Positions 52,767 to 61,317 are shown, counted from the stretch's first letter. The stretch is DNA of 64,000 nt from Mycobacterium sp. IS-836 (GCF_001954275.1 NZ_MBEU01000066.1:21526-85525), one strand, 5' to 3'. The notes: generated by a model not told the origin, from the letters alone. A program made the numbers and translations.

Positions 52767-52794
52767 ACAAGTGCTTGCAAAAGCAAGCACTTGT
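52767..52794. promoter_or_regulatory. Perfect 12-4-12 dyad, probable operator of the XRE gene
   Basis: ACAAGTGCTTGC, AAAA, then its exact complement. It lies eight bases after the DUF445 stop and 48 bases before the XRE gene start. Each arm also holds CAAG..CTTG, so two overlapping half-sites exist. It is probably the binding site of the XRE protein itself, though a hairpin role as terminator of the DUF445 gene is possible; no T run follows. Confidence 0.72.
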
Positions 52795-52842
52795 CCGTAG
52801 TCTGAGGGCCGTCAAGATCGACCATCGACCCAGGAGTACGCA

Positions 52843-53259
52843 ATGGCACCCGAGGAGAAGCTCTCCGCCAAGGTGTCGACCGCGGCCTCCGAAGTGGCCT
52901 CCGACATCGGCAGCTTCATTCGTGACCTGCGGGAAAACGCGCAGGTCTCGGTGCGCCAACTGGCCGAGCGGTCGGGGGTCAGCAACCCCTACCTCAGCCA
53001 GGTGGAGCGCGGACTGCGCAAGCCGTCCGCCGACGTCTTGAACCAAATCGCGAAAGCGCTGCGGATTTCGGCCGAGGTGCTCTACGTGCGGGCCGGGATC
53101 CTCGAGCCGAGCGAGGCCAGTCAGGTGCGCGACGCGATCATCACCGACACCGCGATCACCGAGCGTCAGAAGCAAATCCTGCTCGACATCTACGCGTCGT
53201 TCGCCCAACAAAACGAATCCACCCCAGAGGAGTGTCCGACCGAATCCAATGGCGACTGA
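52843..53259 (+). CDS. XRE family transcriptional regulator (Rv0474-like)
   Basis: 138 residues. The helix-turn-helix is IGSFIRDLRENAQVSVRQLAERSGVSNPYLSQVERGLRKPSADVLNQIAKALRISAEVLYV. It lies directly upstream of hbhA as in M. tuberculosis. Rv0474 has been reported as a copper-responsive regulator; no obvious Cys cluster is seen apart from one Cys near the C-terminus (EECPTES). The perfect dyad before the gene suggests autoregulation. Confidence 0.93.
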   Translation: MAPEEKLSAKVSTAASEVASDIGSFIRDLRENAQVSVRQLAERSGVSNPYLSQVERGLRKPSADVLNQIAKALRISAEVLYVRAGILEPSEASQVRDAIITDTAITERQKQILLDIYASFAQQNESTPEECPTESNGD

Positions 53260-53474
53260 CCTGGGCGACGTATAGACGGCGCGCCACGCGGTTACCCAGA
53301 AGGAAGGGACTCAACCGTTCCAGGCCAGTTGCTGGCTCTGCTGCCCCGATCTGGCGGCCAGCGCAGCTGCCACTCGATCATCACTCGACCGACCAAGCAG
53401 GAGGTTCTCGCGCAACTTCCACCAGACAGCAGTCCGTAACACCGATAACGAAAGAAATAACGAAAGGAAAACCA
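53260..53474 (+). promoter_or_regulatory. 215-base hbhA upstream region
   Basis: No convincing gene here. Near its 3' end the 9-base TAACGAAAG occurs twice 12 bases apart (from about 53446 and 53458), ending with GAAAGGAAAACCA as ribosome site before hbhA. The stretch probably holds the hbhA promoter and an untranslated leader, which is long for this region where many genes overlap. No hairpin or dyad comparable to that before the XRE gene is seen. Confidence 0.5.
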
Positions 53475-54065
53475 ATGGCTGAAAACCCGAACATCGAAGA
53501 CCTGCGCGCCCCGTTGCTCGCCGCACTCGGCGCGGCGGACCTGGCCCTGGCCACCGTCAACGACCTGATCACCAACCTGCGTGAGCGTGCCGAGGAAACC
53601 CGCACCGAGACCCGCAGCCGGGTCGAGGAGCGGCGTGCCCGCCTGGCCAAGCTGCAGGAGGACCTGCCCGAGCAGTTCACCGAGCTGCGCGAGCGGTTCA
53701 CCGCCGACGAGCTGCGCAGGGCGGCCGAGGGTTACCTGGAGGCCGCGACCAGCCGCTACAACGAGCTGGTCGAGCGCGGCGAGGTCGCCCTGGAGCGGCT
53801 GCGCAGCCAGTCCGGCTTCGACGACGCGTCGGCGCGGGCCCAGGCGTCCGTGGACCAGGCCGTCGAGCTGACCCAGGAGGCGCTGGGCACCGTCGCGTCG
53901 CAGACCCGCGCGGTCGGTGAGCGCGCGGCCAAGCTGGTCGGCATCGACCTGCCGAAGAAGGCCCCCGCGAAGAAGGCGCCGGCCAAGAAGGCCCCCGCCA
54001 AGAAGGCGCCGGCCAAGAAGGCTGCGGCCAAGAAGTCGACGGCCAAGAAGGTCACCCAGAAGTAG
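53475..54065 (+). CDS. hbhA: Heparin-binding hemagglutinin
   Basis: 196 residues. Surface adhesin binding sulfated sugars on epithelial cells, also found on lipid bodies. The N-terminus MAENPNIEDLRAPLLAALGAADLALATVNDLITNLR is followed by a long charged coiled coil (about residues 30-130), with the C-terminal Lys/Ala/Pro tail made of four KKAPA units then KKAAAKKSTAKK. The tail is the methylated heparin-binding part in M. tuberculosis. Slightly shorter than the 199 residues there. Two strong hairpins follow the stop. Confidence 0.97.
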   Translation: MAENPNIEDLRAPLLAALGAADLALATVNDLITNLRERAEETRTETRSRVEERRARLAKLQEDLPEQFTELRERFTADELRRAAEGYLEAATSRYNELVERGEVALERLRSQSGFDDASARAQASVDQAVELTQEALGTVASQTRAVGERAAKLVGIDLPKKAPAKKAPAKKAPAKKAPAKKAAAKKSTAKKVTQK

Positions 54066-54072
54066 TCAGGTA

Positions 54073-54100
54073 CCGGGTTGCCCCCGTGGGGGCAACCCGG
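54073..54100 (+). terminator. Hairpin 1 after hbhA
   Basis: CCGGGTTGCCCCC, GT, and its exact complement: 13-base perfect arms, seven bases after the hbhA stop. No T run follows. Shares the core GTTGCCCC/GGGGCAAC with the next hairpin. Likely a terminator or 3' end stabiliser. Confidence 0.7.
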
Positions 54101-54115
54101 ATCAAGCAGCACACT

Positions 54116-54150
54116 CGACTCCGAGTTGCCCCGGGGGCAACTCGGAGTCG
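54116..54150 (+). terminator. Hairpin 2 after hbhA
   Basis: CGACTCCGAGTTGCCCC, one G, and its exact complement: 17-base perfect arms, 16 bases after hairpin 1, followed by ACGTTTTGG. The inner nine bases match hairpin 1, so the two may come from duplication or from the same mobile palindrome. Together they should stop transcription from hbhA towards the next gene. Confidence 0.7.
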
Positions 54151-54183
54151 ACGTTTTGGACGCCGCCCGCATACCCTTAAGGC

Positions 54184-54471
54184 GTGAGCCACCTCGTGGG
54201 TACCGTCATGTTGGTCTTGCAGATCGCCGTCCTGGTGACGGCGGTGTACGCGTTCGTGCACGCGGCGCTGCAGCGACCCGATGCCTATACCGCCGCCGAC
54301 AAGCTGACCAAGCCCGTGTGGCTGGTGATCCTGGGCCTGGCCGTCGCGCTGACATCGATCCTGAGCTTCGTCTTCGGCGTGCTCGGCATGGCGATCGCGG
54401 CCTGCGCGGCCGGCGTGTATCTGGTCGACGTTCGGCCCAAACTCCTCGAAATTCAGGGTAAGTCGCGCTGA
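54184..54471 (+). CDS. Small membrane protein (DUF2516, Rv0476-like)
   Basis: 95 residues from a GTG, two to three hydrophobic spans (VGTVMLVLQIAVLVTAVYAFVHAA, VWLVILGLAVALTSILSFVFGVLGMAIAACAAGVYL) and a short basic end. It fits DUF2516 and the place of Rv0476. Unknown function. The next gene starts 5 bases after the stop. Confidence 0.86.
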   Translation: MSHLVGTVMLVLQIAVLVTAVYAFVHAALQRPDAYTAADKLTKPVWLVILGLAVALTSILSFVFGVLGMAIAACAAGVYLVDVRPKLLEIQGKSR

Positions 54472-54475
54472 CGGG

Positions 54476-54904
54476 ATGAAAGCCCTGCTGGCCTTGCCGG
54501 CGGCGGTGCTGGTCGCCTTCTCGGCGGCCGTCCCTGCCGGGGCGGACCCGGGCACGGGCGCGGCGAGCCCGTCGTACTCACCGCCCTATATCGATCACAC
54601 CGAGTGGATGCAGTGGGGAGGCCTGGCGAGCTTGCGGGTTTACCCGACGCCCTCCGGGCGGGCGGCCTCGAGGCAGCCCGGGACGTCGGCGGCCGCCGAC
54701 GAAGCGTGGGCCGAGGTGCTCGCGTCGGCACCGGACGCCGACACCGCCGGCATGCGTGCGCAGTTCCTCTGCCACTGGCAGTTCGCCGAAATGGCACAAC
54801 CGGGCAAGACCAGCTGGAACCTCGAGCCGTGGCGGCCGGTCGTCGACGACACCGAAATGGTCGCGGCCGGTTGCAATCCCGGCGGCCCGGAAGGACCGTT
54901 CTAG
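54476..54904 (+). CDS. Secreted DUF2599 protein (Rv0477-like)
   Basis: 142 residues. Signal peptide MKALLALPAAVLVAFSAAVPAGA cut before DPGTG. The mature part has HTEWMQWGGLASLRVYPTPSGR and a Cys pair (FLCHWQF, AAGCNPGG). It matches the Rv0477 family (DUF2599) and position. Function not known. Its stop shares a base with the deoC GTG (TAGTG at 54902-54906), so translation is likely coupled. Confidence 0.9.
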   Translation: MKALLALPAAVLVAFSAAVPAGADPGTGAASPSYSPPYIDHTEWMQWGGLASLRVYPTPSGRAASRQPGTSAAADEAWAEVLASAPDADTAGMRAQFLCHWQFAEMAQPGKTSWNLEPWRPVVDDTEMVAAGCNPGGPEGPF

Positions 54905-55575
54905 TGGCGGACCGACCCACCCGCGCCCAGGTGGCTGCACTCGTCGACCACACCCTGCTCAAGCCCGAGGCCACGGAGGCCGAGGTGGCCGCGCTGGTCG
55001 CCGAGGCCGCCGAGTTGGGTGTCTACGCGGTGTGCGTCTCGCCGTCGATGGTGCCGGCCGCAATCCAAGCCGGCGGTGTGCGGGTTGCCGCGGTGGCCGG
55101 TTTTCCGTCGGGCAAGCATGTGTCGGCGATCAAGGCGCAAGAGGCCGCGCAGGCGGTTGCGTCCGGCGCGAGCGAGGTCGACATGGTCATCGACGTCGGT
55201 GCCGCGCTGGCCGGTGAACTCGGCTCGGTGCGGTCGGACATCGAAGCGGTGCGTTCGGCCGCCGCCGGAGCGGTGCTGAAGGTGATCGTGGAATCGGCTG
55301 TGCTGCTTGGCCATAACGAGCGCACGCTGGCGGCGGTGTGCCGCGCCGCTGAAGACGCCGGCGCGGACTTCGTCAAGACATCGACGGGATTTCATCCCGC
55401 CGGCGGGGCGTCGCTGCGCGCCGTCGCGTTGATGAGCGAAACCGTCGGCGGGCGGTTGGGGGTCAAGGCCAGTGGCGGCATCCGCACCGCCGCCGACGCC
55501 GTCGCGATGCTCAACGCGGGCGCGACCAGGCTGGGCCTGTCAGGTACCCGGGCCGTACTCGACGGGCTCGACTGA
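54904..55575 (+). CDS. deoC: Deoxyribose-phosphate aldolase
   Basis: 223 residues. Cleaves 2-deoxyribose-5-phosphate to glyceraldehyde-3-phosphate and acetaldehyde. The Schiff-base Lys158 lies in DFVKTSTGFH, the second Lys188 in GVKASGGIR, and the Asp in EVDMVIDVG. The TIM barrel is complete. GTG start at 54904, as the frame before it belongs to the secreted protein. Ends one base before the convergent LmeA-like gene. Confidence 0.97.
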   Translation: MADRPTRAQVAALVDHTLLKPEATEAEVAALVAEAAELGVYAVCVSPSMVPAAIQAGGVRVAAVAGFPSGKHVSAIKAQEAAQAVASGASEVDMVIDVGAALAGELGSVRSDIEAVRSAAAGAVLKVIVESAVLLGHNERTLAAVCRAAEDAGADFVKTSTGFHPAGGASLRAVALMSETVGGRLGVKASGGIRTAADAVAMLNAGATRLGLSGTRAVLDGLD

Positions 55576-55576
55576 A

Positions 55577-56659
55577 TCAGAGGTTGGCGAAGCAGGGGTT
55601 GGTATTTCCGGTGGGGATGGTGGCGTTCTGCGTCGAAAAGTGGCTCGTCACACCGGAATTGGTCACCTGCACGCTGTCGGCGTGAATGCCCAACGGGAAG
55701 TTCTTCGTTTGGTCTGAGGTGAACTTGTCCAGCGTCGACTGCACGCTTTCCTTCGGCATGGTGAAGCCGAGGGCGTTGAAGCTGACGATCTGCAACTCCA
55801 ACCCGGTGCCGGAGACCACCGGCTTGGCGGTGATGTTGTCCAGCATGCCCTTCAGCTCGACGGTGCCGTCGGCCGGATGCGTGGTCACGCTGTTGGTGAC
55901 GAAGGGACCCAGGACCGGGATAGCGTTTTGCACCGATTCCTTGATGCCCTCAGTCGTCCAGGTGATGGTGGCGTCGAGCGACCCGATGGTGCCCTTGGAA
56001 TTGGCCGTCGATTGGAGCCGCACATCTCGGATGTTGATTTCGATCTTCATACCCTTGGCGCTGCGGATCTGGTTGCCGGCGGTCGAGACCGAGATGTTGC
56101 TGTAGTGCTTGGTCAGTTGCTGCCACAGCATCAGCGGGGTCACGCTGAACGACGCGGTGGCCTGATCCTTGGTCTCGCACGCCACCGCCTCGGCGACCTT
56201 GTTGTTGGCGACGTGGCGCACGTACAGCTCGGCGCCGATCAGCGCCGCGATGACGAGCGAAACCACGATGATGCAGACCAGCAGGATCGATAGCGGGTCG
56301 CGAAGGAAGCGTCGTTTTCTTTTCACAGGCTCTTCGTTCGGAGTTGCCAACCGTTCCGTCGGGCCCGCCGGCGGAACGGGCGGAGGCGGGTAGCCGGGTC
56401 CCTGCGTGTCCGGCCGGGTCGCACCCAGCTGCTCGGTCTGCGGCTCCGGCGCCCGCGGCGGCGGTGGGCCCGGCGCTCGCTGAGGCGGAGGTGGCGGCAC
56501 CGGGCCGGGCCCGGGCTGCGGTGGCGACTGGCCGGGGCCTCCGGTGGGGAATCGCTCGGTCGGACGCTCGGTCGGTGGTGGGCCCGAGGGGCCTTGACTG
56601 CCGGGACGGCCCCACGGGCCCTCGTTAGGTGGTCCTGGCGGTCCTGGCGGGTTCGTCAC
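55577..56659 (-). CDS. Membrane protein with Pro-rich N-terminus and LmeA-like (DUF2993) domain, Rv0479c-like
   Basis: 360 residues. Residues 1-110 are Pro/Gly rich and cytoplasmic; RKRR precedes one membrane helix at about 121-147 (DPLSILLVCIIVVSLVIAALIG). The outer domain (ELYVRHVANNKVAEAVACETKDQATASFSVTPLMLWQQLTKHYSNISVST) matches DUF2993, found in LmeA, a periplasmic factor for lipomannan elongation. A lipid-binding tubular fold is expected. GTG at 56659 overlaps the nitrilase stop (GTGA), so the two are coupled. Confidence 0.88.
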   Translation of the reverse strand: MTNPPGPPGPPNEGPWGRPGSQGPSGPPPTERPTERFPTGGPGQSPPQPGPGPVPPPPPQRAPGPPPPRAPEPQTEQLGATRPDTQGPGYPPPPVPPAGPTERLATPNEEPVKRKRRFLRDPLSILLVCIIVVSLVIAALIGAELYVRHVANNKVAEAVACETKDQATASFSVTPLMLWQQLTKHYSNISVSTAGNQIRSAKGMKIEINIRDVRLQSTANSKGTIGSLDATITWTTEGIKESVQNAIPVLGPFVTNSVTTHPADGTVELKGMLDNITAKPVVSGTGLELQIVSFNALGFTMPKESVQSTLDKFTSDQTKNFPLGIHADSVQVTNSGVTSHFSTQNATIPTGNTNPCFANL

Positions 56660-57498
56660 CCAACCGATTCTGCCCTATCGATTCGAGCAAAGCTTGACTG
56701 GTTTCGCAGCACCGCGATGCTCTCGCGGGCCTTCGCTACCCGGTCGACGTCGATGTCGGCGACCACGAGCTGCGGCTCGGCGCCCGCCGACGCGACCACT
56801 TCACCCAGCGGCGAGGCCACCAGGCTGCCGCCCACTCCGGTCGGTGCTCCGGAGCCGGACCCCGGGCCGGTCAAGCTGTCGCCGGGGTCGGCCTGGCCCG
56901 CCGCGGCGACGTAGCTCATCGAGTCCAGCGCGCGGGCCCGGGCCAGCAGCGTCCACTGCTCGAGTTTGCCGGGACCCGAACCCCAGGACGCACAAACCGC
57001 GATCACCTGCGCGCCGCGTCGGGCCAGTTCGGTGTAGAGCTCCGGGAAGCGGACGTCGTAGCAAACGGACAACCCCACGCCGACGCCGTCGACCGTGATC
57101 ACCACCGGCTCCGCCCCGGGCGCGACGGTGCGCGACTCGGTGAAGCCGAACGCGTCGTACAGATGGATCTTGTCGTAGTGGGTGTCGGGCTCATTAGGCG
57201 TGGCCGGCCCGGTCGCGATCAGCGTGTTCTTCACGCGCCCGTCGCCGGCCGGAGTGAACATGCCCGCGATCACGGTGATGCCGGCGTCGGCGGCGACCGC
57301 CCGGACACCGTCGGCCCAGGGCCCGTCCACGGGCTCGGCGACCGGTCCCAGCGGGACGCCGAACCGGCACATGGTCGCCTCGGGGAACACCACCAGCCGC
57401 GCGCCGGCGTCCGCGGCCCGGCCGGCATACTCGCGGACGAGTTGCAGATTCTTTGCCGGATCGGTGCCACTGAGGACCTGCGCCAACGCGATTCGCAT
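56656..57498 (-). CDS. Nitrilase-superfamily amidohydrolase (Rv0480c-like)
   Basis: 280 residues. The Glu-Lys-Cys triad is complete: Glu40 in VVFPEATM, Lys110 in HYDKIHLYD, Cys146 in SVCYDVRFPE. The DAFGF following the Lys and the YDVRFPELY context resemble Nit1/Nit2-type omega-amidases, including deaminated-glutathione amidase. Substrate not proven. It is coupled to the LmeA-like gene by GTGA. The ATG at 57498 begins MRIALAQVLSG, the standard beta-strand start. Confidence 0.93.
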   Translation of the reverse strand: MRIALAQVLSGTDPAKNLQLVREYAGRAADAGARLVVFPEATMCRFGVPLGPVAEPVDGPWADGVRAVAADAGITVIAGMFTPAGDGRVKNTLIATGPATPNEPDTHYDKIHLYDAFGFTESRTVAPGAEPVVITVDGVGVGLSVCYDVRFPELYTELARRGAQVIAVCASWGSGPGKLEQWTLLARARALDSMSYVAAAGQADPGDSLTGPGSGSGAPTGVGGSLVASPLGEVVASAGAEPQLVVADIDVDRVAKARESIAVLRNQSSFARIDRAESVG

Positions 57499-57522
57499 GG
57501 CGCCAGCCTAAAGCGCGGCGGG

Positions 57523-58047
57523 TCAGGTGTTGTTCGCGATCCACTCCGTGGTGAACCGCTGCTCCGCGACCACCAGGTCGGCCAGTTGGGTGCCGATGAA
57601 ATTCTCCAACTTGCCCCCGATGAGTGGGACGCGGACGTGGACGGTGATCCGGCACTCCAGTCGCGAGCCGACCGACTTGCCCGTGGCAGACAGCTCGGCG
57701 GTACCGGACACGTTCGCCGGAGCATCCACGATCGATCCGGCGACCGTGGCCATCGCGACCCCGCCGGCAACCGGGCCCCACGTCTCCTCGCGCCTGATGC
57801 ACAGATCGCCCCGGTGCAATTGCGTGATCAGGGCCGGCAGCTTGTCACTGCGGATCACTTGCAGCGTGACCACGTCGATGCTGCCGTCGTCGCCGGACTC
57901 GCCCCCTAAGCGCAACGCCTCCAGCTTCGTGTCGTCGACACCGGACGCCGCAAGCCTGGCCAGCCAGTAGGCCTCCTCGCGGTAAGCCTGGAGAACCGAT
58001 TCGACGCTGCCTTCGTAGTCGGCGGATATGTCGAATGAACGCGGCAT
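57523..58047 (-). CDS. DUF2505 protein (Rv0481c-like)
   Basis: 174 residues. MPRSFDISADYEGSVESVLQAYREEAYWLARLA and VHVRVPLIGGKLENFIGTQLADLVVAEQRFTTEWI are the DUF2505 pattern, an SRPBCC-like fold probably binding lipid. The length equals that of Rv0481c as recalled. The ATG at 58047 lies 26 bases from the divergent murB start, so the promoters overlap. Function unknown. Confidence 0.9.
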   Translation of the reverse strand: MPRSFDISADYEGSVESVLQAYREEAYWLARLAASGVDDTKLEALRLGGESGDDGSIDVVTLQVIRSDKLPALITQLHRGDLCIRREETWGPVAGGVAMATVAGSIVDAPANVSGTAELSATGKSVGSRLECRITVHVRVPLIGGKLENFIGTQLADLVVAEQRFTTEWIANNT

Positions 58048-58073
58048 AGCTGGCCAGGCTACCGTTACGGCCC

Positions 58074-59153
58074 GTGGTCGGTTCGCTGTTTGCCGGTGCG
58101 CATGTCGCCGAGGCGGTGCCGCTGGCGCCGTTGACCACGATGCGAATCGGACCGGTGGCGCGGCGCCTGATCACCTGCACCAGCACCGAACAAATCGTCG
58201 CCGTCATGCGTCAGCTGGACTCCGAAAACGCGGCTGGGCCGCCGCTGGTGTTCGCCGGCGGCTCCAACCTGGTGATCGCCGATACCCTGGTCGGCCTGAC
58301 CGCGGTGCGATTGGCCAACGATGGCATCACCATCGACGGCAACCTGGTGCGCGCGGAGGCGGGCGCGGTCTGGGACGACGTCGTCCTCGCGGCCATCGAG
58401 CACGGCCTGGGCGGGCTGGAATGCCTGTCCGGCATCCCCGGCTCGGCCGGCGCGACGCCGGTGCAGAATGTGGGGGCCTACGGCGCCGAGGTGTCTGACA
58501 CCATCACCCGGGTCCGGCTGCTGGATCGGCGCAGCGGCACCGAGCGGTGGGTACCGGGCAGCGAGCTCGGCTTCGGGTATCGCACCAGCGTGCTCAAGCA
58601 AGCCGGCGGCCTCGAAATCCCTTCTGTGGTACTGGAAGTGGAGTTCGCATTGGATGCGTCGGGCCGCAGCGCGCCGCTGCGCTACGGCGAGTTGGCGGCC
58701 GCGCTCGACGTGGCCAGCGGCGAGCGGACCGACCCGGGCGCCGTGCGTGACGCGGTGCTGGCGCTGCGCGCCCGCAAGGGCATGGTCCTCGACGCGGCCG
58801 ACCACGACACGTGGAGTGTTGGTTCGTTCTTCACCAACCCGGTGGTCGCACCCGAGGTGTACGAGGGGCTGGCCGCCGAGATCGACGGGCCGGTGCCCAA
58901 CTACCCGGCACCGGGCGGAGTCAAGCTGGCCGCCGGCTGGCTGGTGGAGCGGTCGGGCTTCGCCAAAGGCTATCCGGCCGACGAGCGCGCCCGATGCCGA
59001 TTGTCCACCAAGCATGCGCTTGCTCTGACGAACCGCGGCGCGGCCAGGGCCGAGGACGTCGTCGCGTTGGCGCGCACGATCCGTGACGGAGTCCGCGACG
59101 TGTTTGGCATCACACTGGAACCCGAACCCGTCCTGCTCGGATGCAGGCTGTAG
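58074..59153 (+). CDS. murB: UDP-N-acetylenolpyruvoylglucosamine reductase
   Basis: 359 residues. FAD- and NADPH-dependent second step of UDP-N-acetylmuramate synthesis. The FAD-binding part has LVFAGGSNLVIAD and LSGIPGSAGATPVQNVGAYGAEVSD. The catalytic Ser lies in SVGSFFTNPV, and the closing Glu is near LEPEPVLLGC. GTG start by comparison with Rv0482. No sign of damage. The L,D-transpeptidase gene follows, so two wall-building genes are together. Confidence 0.97.
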   Translation: MVGSLFAGAHVAEAVPLAPLTTMRIGPVARRLITCTSTEQIVAVMRQLDSENAAGPPLVFAGGSNLVIADTLVGLTAVRLANDGITIDGNLVRAEAGAVWDDVVLAAIEHGLGGLECLSGIPGSAGATPVQNVGAYGAEVSDTITRVRLLDRRSGTERWVPGSELGFGYRTSVLKQAGGLEIPSVVLEVEFALDASGRSAPLRYGELAAALDVASGERTDPGAVRDAVLALRARKGMVLDAADHDTWSVGSFFTNPVVAPEVYEGLAAEIDGPVPNYPAPGGVKLAAGWLVERSGFAKGYPADERARCRLSTKHALALTNRGAARAEDVVALARTIRDGVRDVFGITLEPEPVLLGCRL

Positions 59154-59235
59154 GGGTTAAATCCGCTCAACGGCACCCCGGGCGGCGAGTTGTCGTGACC
59201 GGGCGAGAGTCGTTCTCCCGGTATCTTTATTTGTC

Positions 59236-60555
59236 GTGAGCACATCCAGCGCGCCGCCGCCGATCAACCGGCGGCTGGCTTTGGCGGCCCTCGGGGTTGG
59301 TGTGTTCGCGCCCAATTTCTTGGCCGCCTGCGCGGGCACCGTGACCAAGCAAGCGCAGAAGAAAGAAGCCCCCGCCGCGCACCTGAAATTCGAGCCGGCC
59401 GACGCGGCCTCGGACGTGATTCCCATTGCGCCGGTAAGCGTTCAGATCGGTGACGGCTGGTTTCAGAAGGTGGCGCTGACGAACTCGTCGGGCAAGGTCG
59501 TCGCCGGAGCGTACAACGCCGATCGCACCGTCTACACGATCACCGAGCCGCTAGGCTACGACGGCACCTACACCTGGAGCGGCTCGGCCGTCGGCCACGA
59601 CGGCAAGGCGATTCCGGTCAGCGGCAAGTTCACCACCGTGTCGCCCAGCAAGAAGATCGGCGGGGCGTTCCAGCTGGCCGACGGCCAGACCGTCGGAGTG
59701 GCGGCGCCGATCATCATCCAGTTCGACGCGCCGATCAGCGACAAGGCCTCCGTCGAGAAGGCCCTCACCGTCACCACCAACCCGCCCGTCGAGGGCAGCT
59801 GGGCCTGGCTGCCCGACGAGGCGCAGGGCGCACGCGCGCACTGGCGCCCCCGCGAGTACTACCCGGCGGGCACCACCGTCAACGTCGACGCCAAGCTTTA
59901 CGGGCGGTCCTTCGGCGAGGGCGCGTACGGCGCCGACGACATCTCGCTGCGCATCCAGATCGGCCGGAAGCAGGTCGTCAAGGCCGAGGTCTCGTCGCAC
60001 CGCATCCAGGTCGTCACCGACGCCGGCGTCATCATGGATTTCCCGTGCAGCTACGGCGAGGCCGACAAGGCGCGCAACGTCACCCGCAACGGCATCCACG
60101 TCGTCACCGAGAAGTACGCCGACTTCTACATGTCCAACCCGGCGGCCGGCTACAACCACATCCACGAACGGTGGGCGGTGCGGATCTCCAACAACGGCGA
60201 GTTCATCCACGCCAACCCCGCCAGCTCCGGGGCGCAGGGCAACACCAACGTCACCAACGGCTGCATCAACCTGTCCACCGCGGATGCCGAGCAGTACTAC
60301 GGCAGCGCGATGTACGGCGACCCGGTCGAGGTGACGGGAAGCTCGATTCAGCTGTCCTACTCCGACGGCGACATCTGGGACTGGGCCGTCGACTGGGACA
60401 CCTGGGTGGCGATGTCGGCGCTGCCGCCCCCGACCGCGCATCCGCCGTCGACGCAGATCCCGGTCACCGCACCGGTGACCCCGTCGGATGCCCCCACCCT
60501 GTCGGGCACCCCGACGACCACCACCACGTCGGCGCCGGCTAGGCCCGGCGGTTAA
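59236..60555 (+). CDS. lprQ: L,D-transpeptidase lipoprotein (LprQ/LdtMt5-like)
   Basis: 439 residues. Lipobox NFLAACAGT puts a lipid on Cys32, two immunoglobulin-like regions follow, then the YkuD domain. His325 in FIHANP and the catalytic Cys343 in TNGCINLS are seen. The usual His before Gly-Cys (HGC) is Asn, as is known for M. tuberculosis LdtMt5. It makes 3-3 cross-links in peptidoglycan. A Pro/Thr-rich tail (TSAPARPGG) ends it. The last 17 bases overlap the convergent SDR gene. Confidence 0.95.
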   Translation: MSTSSAPPPINRRLALAALGVGVFAPNFLAACAGTVTKQAQKKEAPAAHLKFEPADAASDVIPIAPVSVQIGDGWFQKVALTNSSGKVVAGAYNADRTVYTITEPLGYDGTYTWSGSAVGHDGKAIPVSGKFTTVSPSKKIGGAFQLADGQTVGVAAPIIIQFDAPISDKASVEKALTVTTNPPVEGSWAWLPDEAQGARAHWRPREYYPAGTTVNVDAKLYGRSFGEGAYGADDISLRIQIGRKQVVKAEVSSHRIQVVTDAGVIMDFPCSYGEADKARNVTRNGIHVVTEKYADFYMSNPAAGYNHIHERWAVRISNNGEFIHANPASSGAQGNTNVTNGCINLSTADAEQYYGSAMYGDPVEVTGSSIQLSYSDGDIWDWAVDWDTWVAMSALPPPTAHPPSTQIPVTAPVTPSDAPTLSGTPTTTTTSAPARPGG

Positions 60556-61282
60556 ACCGCGAGGCGCTGGCCTGATCCCGGGGCCGGATGATGATCTGGT
60601 CCAGGTCGACGTGCGACGGCCGGGAGGCCACGAACCCGATCACCTCGGCCACATCGGCGGCCGTTAACGGTGTGATGCCCGAGTAGACGGCGTCCGCGCG
60701 CCGCTCGTCGCCGTCGAAGCGGACCAGTGAGAACTCGGTTTCGACCGCTCCCGGCGCGATCTCGGTGAGCCGGACCGGCTTGCCCAGCAGCTCGCCGCGC
60801 AGCGTGCGGTGCAGGGCGCCCTGCGCGTGCTTGGCCGCGGTATAGCCGGCCCCGCCGTCGTAGGTTTCCATCGCCGCGATCGAGGTGACGGTGATGATCA
60901 GTCCGTCGCCGGACTCGATCAGCTTGGGCAGCAGCGCGCGGGTGACCCGCAGGGTGCCCATCACGTTGGTCTCCCACATCCACCGCCAGTGCTCCAGGTC
61001 GGCGTCGCCCACCGGCTCCAGCCCCCGGGCGCCACCGGCGTTGTTGACGAGCACATCGACCCGGCTCAGGCCCTGCGCGAGCGCCGCGACGGCCGCGTCG
61101 TCTGTGACATCAGCCACAACGGCGCTACCGCCGATCTCGTCCGCAAGGGCGTTGATCCGGTCGGCCCGACGTGCCACCGCCACGACGTGAAACCCAAGGG
61201 CCGCAAGGGTTTTGGCGGTCGCCTCACCGATCCCGGAACTGGCACCGGTGACGACCGCGATCCGATCGCTCGCTGAACTCAC
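60539..61282 (-). CDS. Short-chain dehydrogenase/reductase (Rv0484c-like)
   Basis: 247 residues from a GTG. Motifs: TGASSGIG for the cofactor, NNAGGARGLEPV, TVTSIAAM (Ser) and YTAAK (Tyr/Lys), GAVETEFSLVRF after. Related in type to serine/3-hydroxy acid dehydrogenases. Substrate unknown. It is divergent from the polycysteine ORF and the ROK-mshA genes, with 35 bases between the two starts. Confidence 0.93.
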   Translation of the reverse strand: MSSASDRIAVVTGASSGIGEATAKTLAALGFHVVAVARRADRINALADEIGGSAVVADVTDDAAVAALAQGLSRVDVLVNNAGGARGLEPVGDADLEHWRWMWETNVMGTLRVTRALLPKLIESGDGLIITVTSIAAMETYDGGAGYTAAKHAQGALHRTLRGELLGKPVRLTEIAPGAVETEFSLVRFDGDERRADAVYSGITPLTAADVAEVIGFVASRPSHVDLDQIIIRPRDQASASRFNRRA

Positions 61283-61305
61283 CAGGACAACTCTAATAAA
61301 CGTGC

Positions 61306-61311
61306 TAAATT
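61306..61311 (+). promoter_or_regulatory. -10 element (TAAATT) of the ROK-mshA operon
   Basis: TAAATT lies six bases before the GTG at 61318, so the message would begin with that codon. The gap to the divergent SDR start is only 35 bases. A -35 is not clear, which is usual in mycobacteria. Confidence 0.6.
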
Positions 61312-61317
61312 TCCCCT

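Noticed and set aside
53949..54040. Short tandem repeats near the end of hbhA that could look like a minisatellite or CRISPR-like array
   Set aside because: They are the in-frame KKAPA units of the HbhA tail, with no spacers.
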